Below are positions 11,836-24,845 of a stretch of DNA of 64,000 nt, one piece after another; the first letter of the stretch is position 1; each line of letters begins with the position of its first letter. Source of the DNA: Reticulitermes speratus. Its lineage: Eukaryota > Arthropoda > Insecta > Blattodea > Rhinotermitidae. The DNA lies in NCBI GenBank assembly GCA_021186555.1, contig JAJKFL010000012.1, forward strand, positions 17,495,711-17,559,710, given 5' to 3'. The translations under genes and the position numbers were made by a program. The notes under the pieces were generated by a model, which saw only the letters and a program-made list of their open reading frames with translations, was not told the origin of the DNA and searched no databases.

Positions 11836-12444
11836 TCCCTTGGGTGGGCCCGTGTACTCTGTAACAATTCTGTTATGAATTTATGTTCAATGAGCACGTG
11901 TCAGAAATGTGTCGCACCATCTCTCAGAATTTAAAGGTTGGAAACTTTCCAAGAATACAAATCCTATCCATAGGTTAACGTAGCAAAATACGTACAAAAC
12001 AGACACACCACGTAACAAGACAAGGTCTCTTTAAATAAACAGGCTTGGAAGGAATTAAAAATAATTTGTGTTGGTAGAACGGTGGAAGAGAATGTCACGA
12101 GGCAGAAGAAATTGTATGAAGAGCCATTGCACGATGACGGGGTTAGGGTAACGGAAATGTGAAGGTTCAAGTTGCCTGTTACACATTCGAACACGACCTG
12201 TATTGATCCGTAGCAGGGTGGCGATGAGACCTGGCTGCCAAAGACTTCTAAATTCTAAACCGAGGCGGCTTTACGTCGTCTAGAGTAAACCTGACTGTAC
12301 GTCATTTCCCCAGGACATCCATAAGAACGTATGACAAGACCGGAGGCACATCTCAACACTGGAAGAATAACTAAGACCATAAAATAACACACTAATAATT
12401 AAAATAGCAATTAAAAATAATGTGTAGCCTATGCACGAGTCAGA

Positions 12445-12495
12445 ATGTACCAGCTCCACGGAACGGAGTCCTTCTTCCAGAAAGAGGGAGAGAAA
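12445..12495 (+). repeat. Family D repeat, 5' end only
   Basis: accagctccacggaacggag, then tccttcttccagaaag, the start block of the family. Confidence 0.35.
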
Positions 12496-12753
12496 TTGAG
12501 ACAGAGGTAGAGGGGGGGGGGGTATTTTACTGAACAACCGTTAATGGGTAAGAGAGGTCTTCTATTAAAACACCTAAAAGAGACATTCCACACCGATTTT
12601 CGGGTTAGGGGTGTGATGATGTGAATTAGCTGAGTATCGTATCCAGTGGATGGTTTTGACACTAGCAGCGTCGGCCTTTCGGACTGTATTATAGAAGAAT
12701 TTCTTAATCATTTACTCTTGAAAAGTGGCCACTTGGCAGAATGATACTAGATA

Positions 12754-13037
12754 AAGGTAAAGTTCACCCTAGAACAGGCCATGAAGGCCCAGAGGGGGAG
12801 TAGAGGTATAGCTCTACTCTTTCTTTAACCTCGGCGCTAGATGGGGGTGGGTGGTCAACTCCACGCCCCGGCCGCTTTACTCCCCGGAAATGACCCGGTA
12901 CCCATTGTACAGGAGGCTGGGTGAGCCCCAGGGCCGGTCTGGACGTGTGCGGAAAATCTCGCCTCCACCGGGATTCGATGCCCGGACCGTCCAGCTCGTA
13001 GCGAGTCGCTATACCGACTGAGCTTATCCCGGCCCAC
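12754..13037 (-). mobile_element. SINE family A copy, full length (young subtype)
   Basis: 284 bp, flanked by an imperfect 13-bp target duplication (atgatactagata 12741-12753; atgacactagaaa 13038-13050). Minus-strand head aagctcagtcggtatagcg (A box), then gcatcgaatcccgg (B box). The best reference copy in the window. Confidence 0.85.
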
Positions 13038-13577
13038 ATGACACTAGAAATAAGGTTAATAAATATATGAGAATACGAAACGGTACAGCATCATGTCCAG
13101 TGGTTATACGTCGACGCCGTGCAAGATTCATTTTTCGCCGACCCGTTTTAACAGATTCCTCGCTACACAAAATACATCTGGTTAAGACACTCGCAAGATC
13201 AGTGGAGAAAAAAAATCTGGCCCTCTTTCATCAGTTACAGTCATTTATGGCTCTTCAGCATTAGAAGTCGTTACCATGATAAAAAAAATTAAGTTTCTTT
13301 ACATAAAAGTCAACACACATACAAAGGGTTAACCTTAATGGTGACATTTTGTTTCAGCCTAACATGTAAAGGGTCATTCTTAACGGTGGTGTTTACTTTC
13401 AGCTGTACTGTAAGCTCTGTTATATTACCAGTCAGTTATTTACTTCAGTTAGTAAATCACTCAGATCTTGAAAAGTTTTCGCTTTCGTAAACAAATAAGG
13501 ATACTGAAGGCGAACGTAAAAGTAAGGGTACAGCCATCTCTGTGATTTATTAAGCACCACAAAATGGAGACTTGATC

Positions 13578-13800
13578 GGAAAGTGGAGATATAGCTCCAA
13601 ACATTCTTAATCTAGGCACCAGATGGAGAAGTCAGCTTCACGCCCCGGCCACTTTACTTCGAGGGAAAGTGAAAAGGTTAGGAGTGCCTCACAGCAGGTC
13701 TGGACACTCAAGAGTGAAGAGCGAAACCTTTGTCCCTGCTGGAAATTGAACCCTGATTCCCCGGTCGTACTGCCCGTAACTTAGTATACCGAGTTATGAC
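13578..13800 (-). mobile_element. SINE family A copy
   Basis: Body from gtggagatatagctcc to gtataccgagttatgacg. Diverged, with internal deletions. Confidence 0.65.
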
Positions 13801-14454
13801 GTTCACGTAAAACGGAGAACAATGTTAATGTGGGTATGAGGGGTACATTGTGATAACATCGAGTATCTTGGATCGTGTTTGAAGTTCGGGTTTTACAAAA
13901 AGAGAAATTTAAAAGTGGTAGAGTATGTTGGTATATCGCTTACCCTTGTTTCAGAGAGGATAAATAGATAGTTCTGTAACAAATTTTTCCAATTGATTTC
14001 ACTTCGCCCTCTCTGTCTCAGATACGTAATGCATTTTTTTTTTCTTTAAACTCAAGCGTTACGTTTTTGTGGCTTTTAAAGAACAGGTCGATTGCGTCAT
14101 GCATTTCAAACCGCCCACACATGAGCTTTAACATGAGTTGTTAGAGAATATAACCAAACTTCAGTTCAATGTTCAATGCAATTTTGACCAGGCCTAACAA
14201 ATTCATTTCCGTTATTTGTAATTTTTTTTAACTTTTCAATTTTCTGTCAAAGAAAACTGAATTAAAGCCATGGCGAATGAAATACAAGACCACATTTTTA
14301 TATTTGGATTCTAAACGTAACACAGCGCGAACTGTTTCCTTTTTCAACTGGCTTCTGAAAGGCAAACTTTATTTTTTTTTTATTCCTGTCACACGCTAAT
14401 ATGTCTGACGTTAACCTGCTCGGTGAATGTGAATGACCCGTTATAAGAGACCAA

Positions 14455-14520
14455 CTGAGTAAGAACATTTACACCTGATGATGGAAACAGACACAGCCCC
14501 CGAAACGCAGTGTTTAAGAA
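14455..14520 (+). mobile_element. Solo hammerhead-like core fragment
   Basis: ACAC, CTGATGA, a weak hairpin, CCGAAACGCA, GTGT: the ACAC/GTGT flanks pair as stem I and ACGC stands where other copies have ACGT. No second arm is found nearby. Confidence 0.35.
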
Positions 14521-14963
14521 CGCCCAAGACAATAGACAGTGTCCAAAATAAGTCATATTTAACGCTCTGTTATTGGTTATAGGATTGTTTTGGTTTTATT
14601 TCTTTCCGCATGGGTTAGATTATTAATTCCTTACTTCAATTACGTAAAAATATTTACATAACATACACGTAGATACAAATATTACGATCAGCTCGAGGAT
14701 GAAATAGGCGAAGCATGTAGCACGAGCAGATGAGATGAGGAAAGCAATGGACTAAAACGTTTCACTTGTAAACTCTGAAATGAAGAAAAAAGTCGGCGTC
14801 TTACGAGTCGACGGCGTACGCGTTTACTACAAAATGTAGACTAATTTCAGTCTTTATACGGTTACTTACGTATCCTGTCTTAATTTATTCATTTCCTATG
14901 GCAACTATGTTAATAAAATCGCACGTTTATTTCATTCGTGTCTTCTACCGTCGTTACCTGCCT

Positions 14964-14965
14964 AT

Positions 14966-14998
<33 letters not shown>

Positions 14999-15018
14999 TA
15001 TTATTATTATTATTATTT
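14964..15018. repeat. Back-to-back (ATA)n/(ATT)n microsatellite
   Basis: A run of taa units turns into a run of tta units, forming a near-perfect palindrome just before the 15.1-kb inverted-repeat element. Confidence 0.9.
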
Positions 15019-15109
15019 GGTCGCTCTAGGTGCAGAATGTATTTCTGATGAAAATTTTTAGTGCGGAAAGGGTTAACACAGCAACTTTAATACCGTATTT
15101 ACCGACAAC

Positions 15110-16278
15110 CTACACTTGTTATGTCCCAGTTATCGACATACGCTTTTCGATGCTAAAATTGCATCATCTTGCGCGATGCTACTCCGGCACACTGCCAAAT
15201 CCGCTGCCGTTCTCCCTACACTGTACTGTCCACCCTCCATGTATTCATGTTTTGCACTACTGTACTCACTGTTTTGTCCTCTTGATGCACTCTTTGCACT
15301 AATTCCACCCGCTCTTTACTCTTACTGCTGCATTCACCCACCACTTGTAATACGTTTGCGTCGTATCGTGATGTTTAGCTTGATCTAGTCTGGTTGCTGG
15401 TTTATCTTATCGGCGATAAACGCACCTTTTTTCCCCCCCAATAACAAACATCCGGTTAGAAGCTGTACATTTTTAGTACTTCAAAATGCCGCATTTTTTC
15501 TCTTGTTTGTAAATGTAGAAAGGAACCGTACAGGAGCAAGCTAAAACAAGATAGGCGATGTACGTACAACGTAATAGGGTGGAGCGTTCGCGTAAGAATC
15601 ATTGCCACGGAAACGCAACAATGAGATCTTTTATGCTGCCATACATATGTCACTGTCAACAATTGAGATATTGAAAGCGTTGTGACGGAAAGGCAACAAT
15701 GCGTCCTCCTCAATATTGTTGTTAAGCTATAAAATATTGCGTTCTGCTTATACTTCCTCCGATATCGTATCGAGACTACCTGCGTTTGGCTCGAAGAGAT
15801 CGATTTTATGGCGATTTTATTTCACTGTCGACATGTAAAGTGCTCGACATTTGTCCGACTTTAACCAAATTCGGATTTTCTCGACAGATTTTAATAAAAG
15901 TCTCCAATATAAAAATTCAAGAAAATTCGCCCTGTGGGCGCCGAAATGATACACGCGGACATACGGACGGAGAGGTATGACGAAGACAACAGGCGCTTTT
16001 AGCGACTATGCGAACGTGCCTAAAAATATATCACAAATCGTGGGTGGGTGCAACAGAAACACCGAGCTGCAAGTGCAGTTAGTGCAAAGAGTGCAAAAAA
16101 GAAGACAAAACCGTGAGTACATAGTACAAAACATGAGGAGGAGAGTGGACAGTAAAACATACGGTGGTAAGCAGCGGGTGCAACAATTTACTGGAGAAGG
16201 ACAACGCTGAGGATGATGCAATAATGCTCGTAGCATCGCAAGGCGCATGTCGATAACTAGTACATAACAAGTGCCTGC
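15110..16278. mobile_element. Long inverted-repeat element, 1.2 kb
   Basis: The arms 15110-about 15360 and about 16020-16278 are imperfect inverted copies, visible in the shared cacttgttatg/cataacaagtg ends, the tgcactctttgcacta block and the ccaccca block. The centre includes a segment at about 15830-15980 also found at 20.34-20.52 kb. There is no coding frame. The class is unknown; it could be a foldback DNA transposon. Confidence 0.55.
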
Positions 16279-16854
16279 CTGTCTTTGGCAGCCACACTAT
16301 GAAATTGTACTAACCGTTCGATATGCATAACATAGAATAACACAGTAATGTCAAAATTCAAAAGGACGCCACTGCCTCAATTACAGCAAGGCGTGAGTGA
16401 GTTTAAAAAAAATGACGAGTGCTCTATTTAAAATGTAACTAAACGCCAGATAAAGCGAAAACTTACAACACAGAGCGTGTTTTAAATTCACGATGAAAAA
16501 TGGGGCTGACAATTTTGCGTTACTGTGCTGCGTGTCATCACACAAAATATCACACTGCTGCCGACGTGGTATCTTCAACACCGGCAGATCTGTAACTTAT
16601 CTTCATAGGTTTATGTGTTTGATTTTATACAGTGCCACTTCATCTACTACATAAATTATAAAGCAGTAGTGGTGAAATGAATGACAAGGTTCGGGAAGGA
16701 CACGGTCACAGCAGTACCTATGTTGCACTATCATGAAAAACTCAATCCTTTATAAGGTAAACCGTGTTTGAGATATGTGGTAACTATCTGCATGGTTCAT
16801 ACCCACTACAAGTATGGAAAATAAGCACCTTATTGTCGGCTATACTGATTACAA

Positions 16855-17000
16855 AGATGAACACTGGAGTGTATGGCAGATACAAATCTATGCCCCGTGC
16901 GGGATACGAACAACCAATCCCAGTGTCTGAGCGACAGAAGGCCGCAGGACCACTGCCATCCGCGACTGGGGTTTCTACTGTTACAATATGAATGTTTCTC
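16855..17000 (-). mobile_element. SINE family B-like fragment
   Basis: Minus strand: gcagtggtcctgcggccttc, then ttgttcgtatcccgcacggg, similar in order to the family B head at 0.9 kb but diverged. Confidence 0.35.
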
Positions 17001-17574
17001 CTTTATAGTGATCTGTGGCACTTTCATAAAATGCTCTCTGGAAGAAACCGAGCTAAATATGCTAAGTTATTGAATGCGAATCTTTTCTTGCTTCAGCTAA
17101 AGTGTTTTATAAATAGACCCTTTCTCCACTTGTCATAGCTGTCAGTAAAAGTGTGATTCCTTAGCGTTGATTGTCAGTCTCTCGTCCGCCAAGGGGAGTA
17201 TAAAAGAACTCCGGCACGCCTACATTACATCAATAAAAGGAAGCTCTGTCCCAGTATCCCAGTGGACGTTGTGCCCCTACTTGCGTCTCTAACAGTATTA
17301 TCCATGTATTATGAGATACAATAATAAGGAAAGAACGGTTATAAATTTGGGATGGCGGAGCCTAACAAACCTGTAAGGTAAAAACACAAAGCACAAACAC
17401 ATTACTAACAATACGACTAATAATAAACATAATAATAATAATTATTATTACTCATGTGTCAAAAATAAAGAATAGAAATATGATGGGCCCAAATGAACAT
17501 TTTTGGTATAACTGGTCCATGAACTGCCTGTTTGGCATGTTTCAACGTACAGGAAACAAAGAAACTAACTAAAT

Positions 17575-17835
17575 ACTGTAACTAACGCCATGGAGCAGAG
17601 CCCTTCTTGAGAAGCGAATGTCTTCTGCTAGACAACAAATTTCCCGCGTTTTACAGAAGCTGAAAGGTGATTACCGTGCTACCTACAGCCTGCCACGTGC
17701 CCCTATCCAGAGTCAGATGAGTCTAATCTTAGCCATCCCATTTCTTTAAGATCCAAATTATCTTCACATGAACGCCTAGGCCTCACAACCTGTCCCTTGC
17801 TTTCACGGGGTTCCGCACCAAAACCCAGCATGCAC
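17575..17835 (+). repeat. Family D repeat
   Basis: acgccatggagcagagccc, then ccatcccatttctttaagat and gcctaggcctcacaacctg, in family order. The wgaacccgaaggttc block is deleted. Confidence 0.5.
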
Positions 17836-18181
17836 ATCTGTTGACTACTACGTGTACCATACGCTCCGCCCCTCCCACCCTGTTTGACTTTATCGCCCGA
17901 ATATATTTGGTGAGAAGCAGATACCATGAAATTACACGAAATACATTTTAAGCCGTACACCGAAATTACGTAAGGTATTACAAACTCGCCTAATTTTAAA
18001 ATTATTAAAATTAAACTGTTGGCCTGTAAGCGTTCCACTGGTCACTCCACTGCATCCATTAGATATCGGAAAGATACTGTAATTCCCAGTCTCTCCCTCT
18101 ATCTCCTTTCAGTTGCTCTTCATGAAGTATTCTTAGGAAACCATCCATCCTTCATATACATTACGAACATTTCATCTACAT

Positions 18182-18676
18182 TTCACGTTGTACTGACCGT
18201 GCATCTTATCACAACTGGAAGTATTTATTTTCATACCAACTTATGCACAAAATCTTGCAATATTATTAATTAATTTACCCCCCCCCCCATACGTATTTCG
18301 GCGTTTAAATCGCCATCTTCAGGGGGTCACAGTTTTAAAAGCATAGATTATACATCCATTGTATACGTTGTTAAAACATCAAATTGTGTAACAATGTTAA
18401 CAATTTTAATATTATTTCAATACTTTAATACACAAATAGTGTATGAGCTCAACTGGAACCCGATAACAATAGACTAGTAATTTAATGTTTTAACTTTTTA
18501 CTCATATGGATGTAACAACGTATACAATGGATGTATAATCTATGCTTTTAACACTGTGACCCCCTGAAGATGGCGATTTAAACGCCGAAATACGTATGGG
18601 GGGGGGGGGGGGGGTAAATTAATTAATAATATTGCAAGATTTTGTGCATAAGTTGGTATGAAAATAAATACTTCCA
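18182..18676 (-). mobile_element. Inverted-arm element with hammerhead-like core and 34-nt tail
   Basis: The arms 18216-about 18393 and about 18496-18676 are inverted copies. A 34-nt tail (18182-18215) is on the left. The 13-bp target duplication atttcatctacat flanks it exactly (18169-18181 and 18677-18689). Each arm carries CTGAAGA-T-GGCG...CGCC-GAAA with a flanking C run pairing a G run (18559-18602 and, on the other strand, 18283-18328). G/C homopolymers of 11 and 17 nt next to the cores suggest slippage. Confidence 0.75.
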
Positions 18677-18744
18677 ATTTCATCTACATGTTCTGTTACT
18701 TAATCTATTCAGGCTACAATCCAAAGCGTATCGGCAGCTCTTTC

Positions 18745-18843
18745 GCCGGGGGTAAAGCGACTGAGATGTGAAGGTAACAAATCACATGTAGGTCCGAGAT
18801 TCAGAATGCCACCCCCCCCCCTCATGACTTCATGGTGCGGAGC
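18745..18843 (+). mobile_element. SINE family A fragment
   Basis: gggggtaaagcgactgag to cttcatggtgcgg, the 3' part of the family in plus orientation with a short C run inside. Confidence 0.5.
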
Positions 18844-19297
18844 TTAACTAAGCATACTGGAAATTTTACTTCGCCTCATTACGTATTTTCAGTTTCATTT
18901 TTACACATTTTATCGCATTAAGAATACCTTTGTCAAACGCCTGCATTTTGAAGTCTGTGTACTAATACATATTTACATAGGAATCGCATATTTCCCGATT
19001 CAGCCAGTTTTCAATTCAACACACGCACCCACGACTATATACAGTAAAGTCTATTGCACACTAACGACGATTGTATTGATAATCCAGTCACAAGCCGCAA
19101 ATTCATGCTGTATTTCTTATACACTACACTATCACTCAGAAGTGTAATCTTCTGTTTCATATTCTTTTCCGTTTCCATTTCGTCCTCTTCTTCCTAGACC
19201 CTTTCCTTCTTTCTTCTTCTGTTTGCTTTCTTTCTTCCTCTGCTCCGTAGTGCATTAAAGTATCCTTGCATTTTGTTGAAGGCCATTCTTGATCAAG

Positions 19298-19583
19298 ATA
19301 AAGATAAAGTTGTCACTGTCCACGTCATTAAGGCATAGAGGGCGAGCAGAAGTATCGCTTCACTCATTCTTCAGCTCCACATTAAATTGAGGTGAGTAGT
19401 CAAACTCACGCCCCGGCCACTTTATCCCACTGGAAGAGCCCCCCGGTACCTACGAGTATTGAATAGGAGGCTGGGTGAGATCCAGAACCGGTCTAAACGT
19501 ATTGGAGAAGAAGAAATCTCTCGCCCCTGCCGGAAATCAAATCCCGGATCGTCCCCAATAGCACAGTCACTGTACTGAGTGGC
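19298..19583 (-). mobile_element. SINE family A copy, full length
   Basis: Complete order: ataaagttgtcactgtcc tail, body, and a ccactcagtacagtgactg head on the minus strand. Confidence 0.75.
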
Positions 19584-19821
19584 CGTTCTTGACTTTCTCT
19601 CTTTTGCGTGAGAAGGCTGTTCATTTTCAGATAAATTCCAGAAAGCACAGTTCGAAAAGAATTAAGAACGGAAAACAATAAACATAGCACCTTCCACCAG
19701 ATCCATGCGTTTCATTTCAGTTTTCGTATATTCCATTTAGTAGAACCCTACTGTATGTCGCTTTTCGCGTTACATTCTCGGAGCCACGGGAATGCAGGGT
19801 ACTTACTTATAATACTCCAAG

Positions 19822-19876
19822 AGCCGGCGTAGCTCAGTCACTACGCACTGATTAGGATAGAAATTGGTCGATCGGG
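19822..19876 (+). mobile_element. SINE family A head fragment
   Basis: gccggcgtagctcagtcact resembles the head of the family with an A box; the B box (ggtcgatcggg) is decayed. The body is absent. Confidence 0.4.
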
Positions 19877-20339
19877 GATAAGCTAAGGCCACACGAGCGT
19901 CTCATTTTTTGCCGTCCGTGCAGACGGCAAAATAAGGTCGACGGAATACACAGAGAACCCGCGTGGGTAGATGCACGTCCGAGCAAGGAAAGGGAAATAA
20001 AGACGCTGCGAAATATCTGCGGAGCGCAATACTTCTGGCGCGTTCGCGATGTTACTGTCCCTAGATTTTAAATTAGCGAACATATTTAAGAAAGACATTG
20101 AAGACGCAAGCGTTTGAAATGTGCCTTTCCATGTTGTATAAAACACACATTACAAATTCCCTCCGTATCTTAGCAACAGATTTAGAAACATCTATAATCC
20201 ATATCTTTGAAACAGCAAGATATCGATCATTTTCGATTGTTATGTTTCAATTTTCAACTCTTTCTTCACCCTCAGCTCGTACCTCACACAGACCAGTCAG
20301 TTATGAAGATCAATCACGGGGTCAGACCATAAATGTGGG

Positions 20340-20525
20340 GAAGTCTTGGTGCAAAAGTGTCTGCTATTTTTGTCCGATTTTAATCAAAATCGGAAAACTT
20401 CAACATTTTAGTAAAAAATCCAAATAAGGAATTTCACGTAAATCCGGCCAGTAGGAAGGAGATGCTATGTTCCACGCAGGAAAACGGAAGAACAGACACG
20501 ACGAGGCTAACAGTCGCTTTTCACA
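20340..20525 (+). repeat. Second copy of the 15.83-15.98 kb repeat core
   Basis: Shares ttttgtccgattttaatcaaa, the cgccgg/gtaggaagg-type junction and the cggaagaacagacacgacgagg-type end with the centre of the 15.1-kb element, in the same orientation but without its arms. Confidence 0.4.
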
Positions 20526-21174
20526 ATTACTTTGCGAACGCAACTAAAAAGACAGATCGCGTGATCTACCTTTAAATTCCCAAAAGTGGCATCGCACCAG
20601 ACCGGCTCTGGGATCCGTCCGGAAAAATGGGGTGGCATAAAGGAAGACCATTCTCTCAATTAGTGCCAAGGTTACGAATACGTGGATTTACATAGCCACA
20701 CCCTCATACGTCTCCATCGTGCGGTGTCTTAGTAAGCACAGGAAACTCAAAAGAGTGAACGACACAAAATAATAAAGAGGAATCGACAGCTGTGTTCATA
20801 TCAGTTTGTACAGTCGTGACCTTTTCCTCACGACCTTTAACAGAGACGAATGACTTGAACTGTTCGCTGCTGCCTGTTCCAGCTGTGCAGAACCATGCAA
20901 TACAATTGGGATATTGATTAATCTTCATCTACAATACTTGCATACCGTGTCCCATTCTTTTATTTGAATTATGTGAATGGTTTCCTCAAGTTAAATGGAG
21001 GTAGAAGAAAATTAGTATAGTTAGCACATTATTTTAAGAGGTAATTTTATTGCTCGTTCGTAACACAATTCTCCTCTTCTTTGTAATAGAGACTCTGTTT
21101 ACTGTGAGGTACGAACTCAGTTTTTTTAAAATATTTATTGCATGTAAATGTTCTAACGACCACCGAATTGCGAG

Positions 21175-21295
21175 ATTTCAGACTTCCGACGCGGTGTAGA
21201 GGAGGTCTTCGCTCTTCTGGTTTGTTGAGCAGCGTATGTTGGCATTTGGTAAAATAACCAACACACGATGCGTAACACCCAGCAGAGTGCAGACC
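21175..21295 (-). mobile_element. Relic of the 5.5-kb inverted-arm family
   Basis: Minus strand: arm sequence around gtgttacgcatcgtg, then a tail read as cctctacaccgcgtcggaagtctgaaatc, which matches the tail at 5674-5707. The centre with the core is lost. Confidence 0.4.
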
Positions 21296-22639
21296 TCGAC
21301 TACTAAATTCTTTCCAGCTTATGCATTTCACAGTTAACCAGAAAATAAAATTTCGAGTCTCATGTCTCGCCATTCCCAACGTCTGCATTTTCATATCATT
21401 CCTATCAGAAAGACGAGTGGACAAAGCCTACGAAACTTCTAAGGTAGTGACGGTCTTTCTTTGTCCCGAAATAAATTGCCTTCTAATTAGTGATTCTGTT
21501 AACGAACAAATGAGTACGCCTTGGACAGAGACTGAATTTTGTTAGATGATTTCCATCATACAGATATTAGCAGTAAAAAGAAGGAAGCGACAGAATAAAG
21601 ACATATGTTTGGTTTTCATGACTGTAACTAATAACGTTCGTAGCTGGAAGTGTACAGTTCCACATGCAAGCACATCATGCGTCCAAACATTTTGCACTTA
21701 TATTCTTCCTGTAAGAGGTCTCTTGCAATTAAGCTGTTCACTTGACAGGATGATTAAGCATTAGTTACCTGAAGACTCTGTTCCAAAATACAGACAAGCG
21801 TTGAATGAGATGGACTATCGAGCATGAATGGTAAGTAGGTACGGATATGGAGGGAATCGATCCTGGTCTGTTCGAAGCAACTATCACGACGTTCGCATGG
21901 AAGCCTCGAAAAACGTCAGGACAGTCAGTGTGAAACTATAACGACAATAGCAACAATAACGATGACGACTACCTTGTTGCGAGGTAATTGCTGGACACAG
22001 CTGGGAGGTGCGGATTTTGAGGTAAAACAAAAACTGAGAAACCATGCCACTCGAAGAGAGTAATCGATAGATGGCTCTGGTGGGTAGGAAATGTTTTGAA
22101 AGCCGGGGAGTGCAGGCACAGTCGTGTTTCATGTAGCGGAGAAGACGGACATTTGTGCGCGTCGGGCGAGTTGGATATTGACAACTGATACTGTCACAGT
22201 GCAGGGTGAGTCCACATTTCGAATCCTTTTAATAGCGACATTTTATAATATCATCAAAGTGAATATCTGAAACATCATAAACATGCAGCATAATATATCT
22301 ATAATTATATCCCCGGAATGGTTCAAATTTACTTTAATCAGATTACGAGACTTTACCTTTTATAGGACAAACCAAATCTGTAAGAATTCTATACCTGTCT
22401 CCAAGAAAATACACGATATCTATTACAAAAAGTGGCTGCAGACAGAAAAGAAGCAAATTAAACTCCACTGTGTTTCGTGGTTTTACTCATCCTCTCCAGA
22501 CAACTGCCGGAATTGCGCAAATCATTTCCTTTCACACCCTTTCCAATTCACTAACCATCCCATCACTCAACGCTATATATTCTGAGCTTTATATTGTTCA
22601 TACCGTGCATTTTTAGTCTATCATATAACTCTTTAACCA

Positions 22640-23320
22640 ACCAACACACACTTATTATTCTTTATTATATTTGACATACACAGTGTTATCCACTGCAACG
22701 ATCGTTCTACCTTTATCAGCGGGCACTAGTATCACATTATTAGATATTAACTTATTTTTTAATTGTCTTGTAATATATAATTGTCTCTTATGTAAATGAT
22801 TACAAGAAATACGTGAATTTATAATTTGTTTGAGATTTTTGGCTGCCAAAACACGACAAGCACATAGTATAGTTATATCTAACAACTTAATAGCAATTTC
22901 TGTTTCAATGGCAATATTAGTTAAGTTGTTATAGGTTTTTCAATGCTATACTGGAAGCCAAAATTCAAAATATTCAACTCTTCTTTAGTAAAAGTAATGT
23001 GATAAATTATTCACTCTGGTATAAAATGTGGTTTCTTGTTTCATCTTTGAGTTAGAAAATCTATTATGTGAATGTTTCTGATTCTGTAAAACAATTATTT
23101 TTTTGTTAAGATTGTTGTACTGTCTCTCCATATAATGTTGTAGTTTCTCATCAATATTAGACTGGATAAACGACCAATTCTGCTGCCAGTTAGTAGCACT
23201 AAGTAGGTGAAGGTGAAACAGTACTTCATTCAATTTCTGTTTTTTGACGTATAATAAAGAATAATAAATGTGCAAAGGTTGGTTCAAGAGATGTATGATA
23301 TATTCTGAGCTATTCACAGC
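22640..23320 (-). mobile_element. Penelope-like retroelement, coding fragment
   Basis: The minus strand reads KLNEVLFHLHLL, then IDEKLQHYMERQYNNLNKKI and, about 90 codons on, ILVPADKGRTIVAVDNTVY. The last is the N-terminal reverse transcriptase signature of Penelope-like elements (ADKGNT-type motif). The finger, palm and GIY-YIG parts are missing. It is a broken fragment. The family call rests on these motifs only. Confidence 0.6.
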
Positions 23321-23362
23321 GTCGTTATATGAACCACAAATGAAACAAAGCTAAACAAATAG

Positions 23363-23514
23363 AAGGTAAAGTTGTCCCCGTCCACGCCATGGAGGCATAC
23401 AGTGGGAGTGGAAGTATAGCTCCCCTCATTCTTAACCTCGGCACCAGATGGAGGTCAGCGGTTAGCCTCACACCCTGGCCGCTTGACCCCCGGGAAAGAA
23501 CCCCCGTGTCCACT
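23363..23514 (-). mobile_element. SINE family A copy, head lost
   Basis: The tail and half the body (ggtaaagttgtccccgtcc to aagaacccccgtgtccac). Confidence 0.65.
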
Positions 23515-24202
23515 GAAAAACAAAATGTAAGGGACGTGGAACAAAGCAGTTGTGGTCTAATTTGAGAAAGTATCCCAGCATATACTTGGAGGGAATGAGG
23601 AAAACAACGAAGAACCTCACTCAGTCGGAATAGCCGAATTCCGTGCCAGATTTGAGTCCGGAACCTTTATAATACGAAGCAGGAATATTCCCCAATCAAC
23701 CGCAACGTTACGTTTACAATATAAATACTTATGTAAAACTCACAGCTAAGTTAAATGAAGAACTAACCGCATTTCCCGCCCCATAAGACATATTTTCCCT
23801 GAAAAAAGTTCCCAAAATCACCTGACGTCTTAGCATCGGACGATGAATTCTTACATAATTAGGCTATTAAATCAGCAAAATACCTTGCTAATTAATAACA
23901 CAAATATAATTACCATTTTAAAGTTGTCGTAGTCGTTCTCAGAAGGCCCTTAGTTACAAGCAGGTTACATAGAAACACATTAATAGGAACAATAGTAAGC
24001 GGTCACTTGAGGAGCTTTCACAATACATAACAGTTCATTTAGTATTGCTAGGATGACGTAAATTATGTAGTCCAATTTAAGTAACAATAAATGCACACGC
24101 ACTTTTCATTGGTAAATCGATTGCATTCGAAACAACAAAATTACTCACGTCAGAGAGAGCCGTTAGCATCTTTGGTTATAATTCAAAATGGAGATATGTT
24201 AT

Positions 24203-24437
24203 GAGATTTGAGGCTATCACGGCGGTGACTATGGAGATTGCTGTCTTCTGGTATGTGAAGCCTTGTAGTTTGATAGATCGTACAGACATATCCAAATGGC
24301 GCGTTACCTCCTTCTTCATGGCAGAAGAGTGATCTTCAATGCACGAGGAGGCAGTAGATCCCTCCGAAACACTGCTACGCAGTATTTAAGTACCAAACAA
24401 TAGGCGATCACATCCAAGAAGACAGCAAGCAATCTTT
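24203..24437 (-). mobile_element. Inverted-arm element, family E, decayed
   Basis: A tail-like gagatttgaggctatcacg comes first, then the left arm agattgctgtcttctggtatgtg. The right arm ends ccaagaagacagcaagcaatct. The same tail sequence recurs at 36.56 and 58.47 kb. A ccctccgaaac half-core remains at about 24368-24380. Confidence 0.5.
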
Positions 24438-24469
24438 GTGGTGTACGTTGCTGCCCAAGGGGGAGGGGT

Positions 24470-24845
24470 TGCAAAACGGCAGCCCCCCCCCCAAAGCCCC
24501 CAAAACCGAAATTTAAAAAGACAGATTTTGTAGATATTATGATATCAAAAGTTTTACGTGATTTACCCTTCAGCCGAAACCAGCCACTGAAATCAGCCGA
24601 TGACTAGTACATTAGAATTTTGAAAAATAAATAAATTAAAAAAAAGCAAGAAGATAGGACACTGTGATTGAGTCATGGAACATGTAGTTAAATTCGTATG
24701 TATATAAACACAGTTGCAGACAGTGTTGTGTTATACTTACGACGTGATTGTATAACATATTTTTTAAAATCAAACATAAGTTATATATAGTCTCAGGATC
24801 ATATCCTCCAATGAAAAATTCTGGGTGCGCATCTGAGAAACACTG
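24470..24845 (-). mobile_element. hAT-like repeat with C run, copy 2
   Basis: Ends atctgagaaacactg, the complement of the cagtgtttctcag start common in hAT elements. The body matches 11.43-11.83 kb. A C10 run lies at 24483-24492. Confidence 0.5.

Larger units (their letters stand above)
19880..22639. other. Intergenic, no gene recognised
   Basis: Contains the repeat at 20.34 kb and the element relic at 21.2 kb. Short frames here, including one on the minus strand at 20704-20928, show no family I can name. Confidence 0.5.

Noticed and set aside
12764-13039. 91-codon minus-strand frame
   Set aside because: Translation of a full-length SINE; similar frames occur in other copies.
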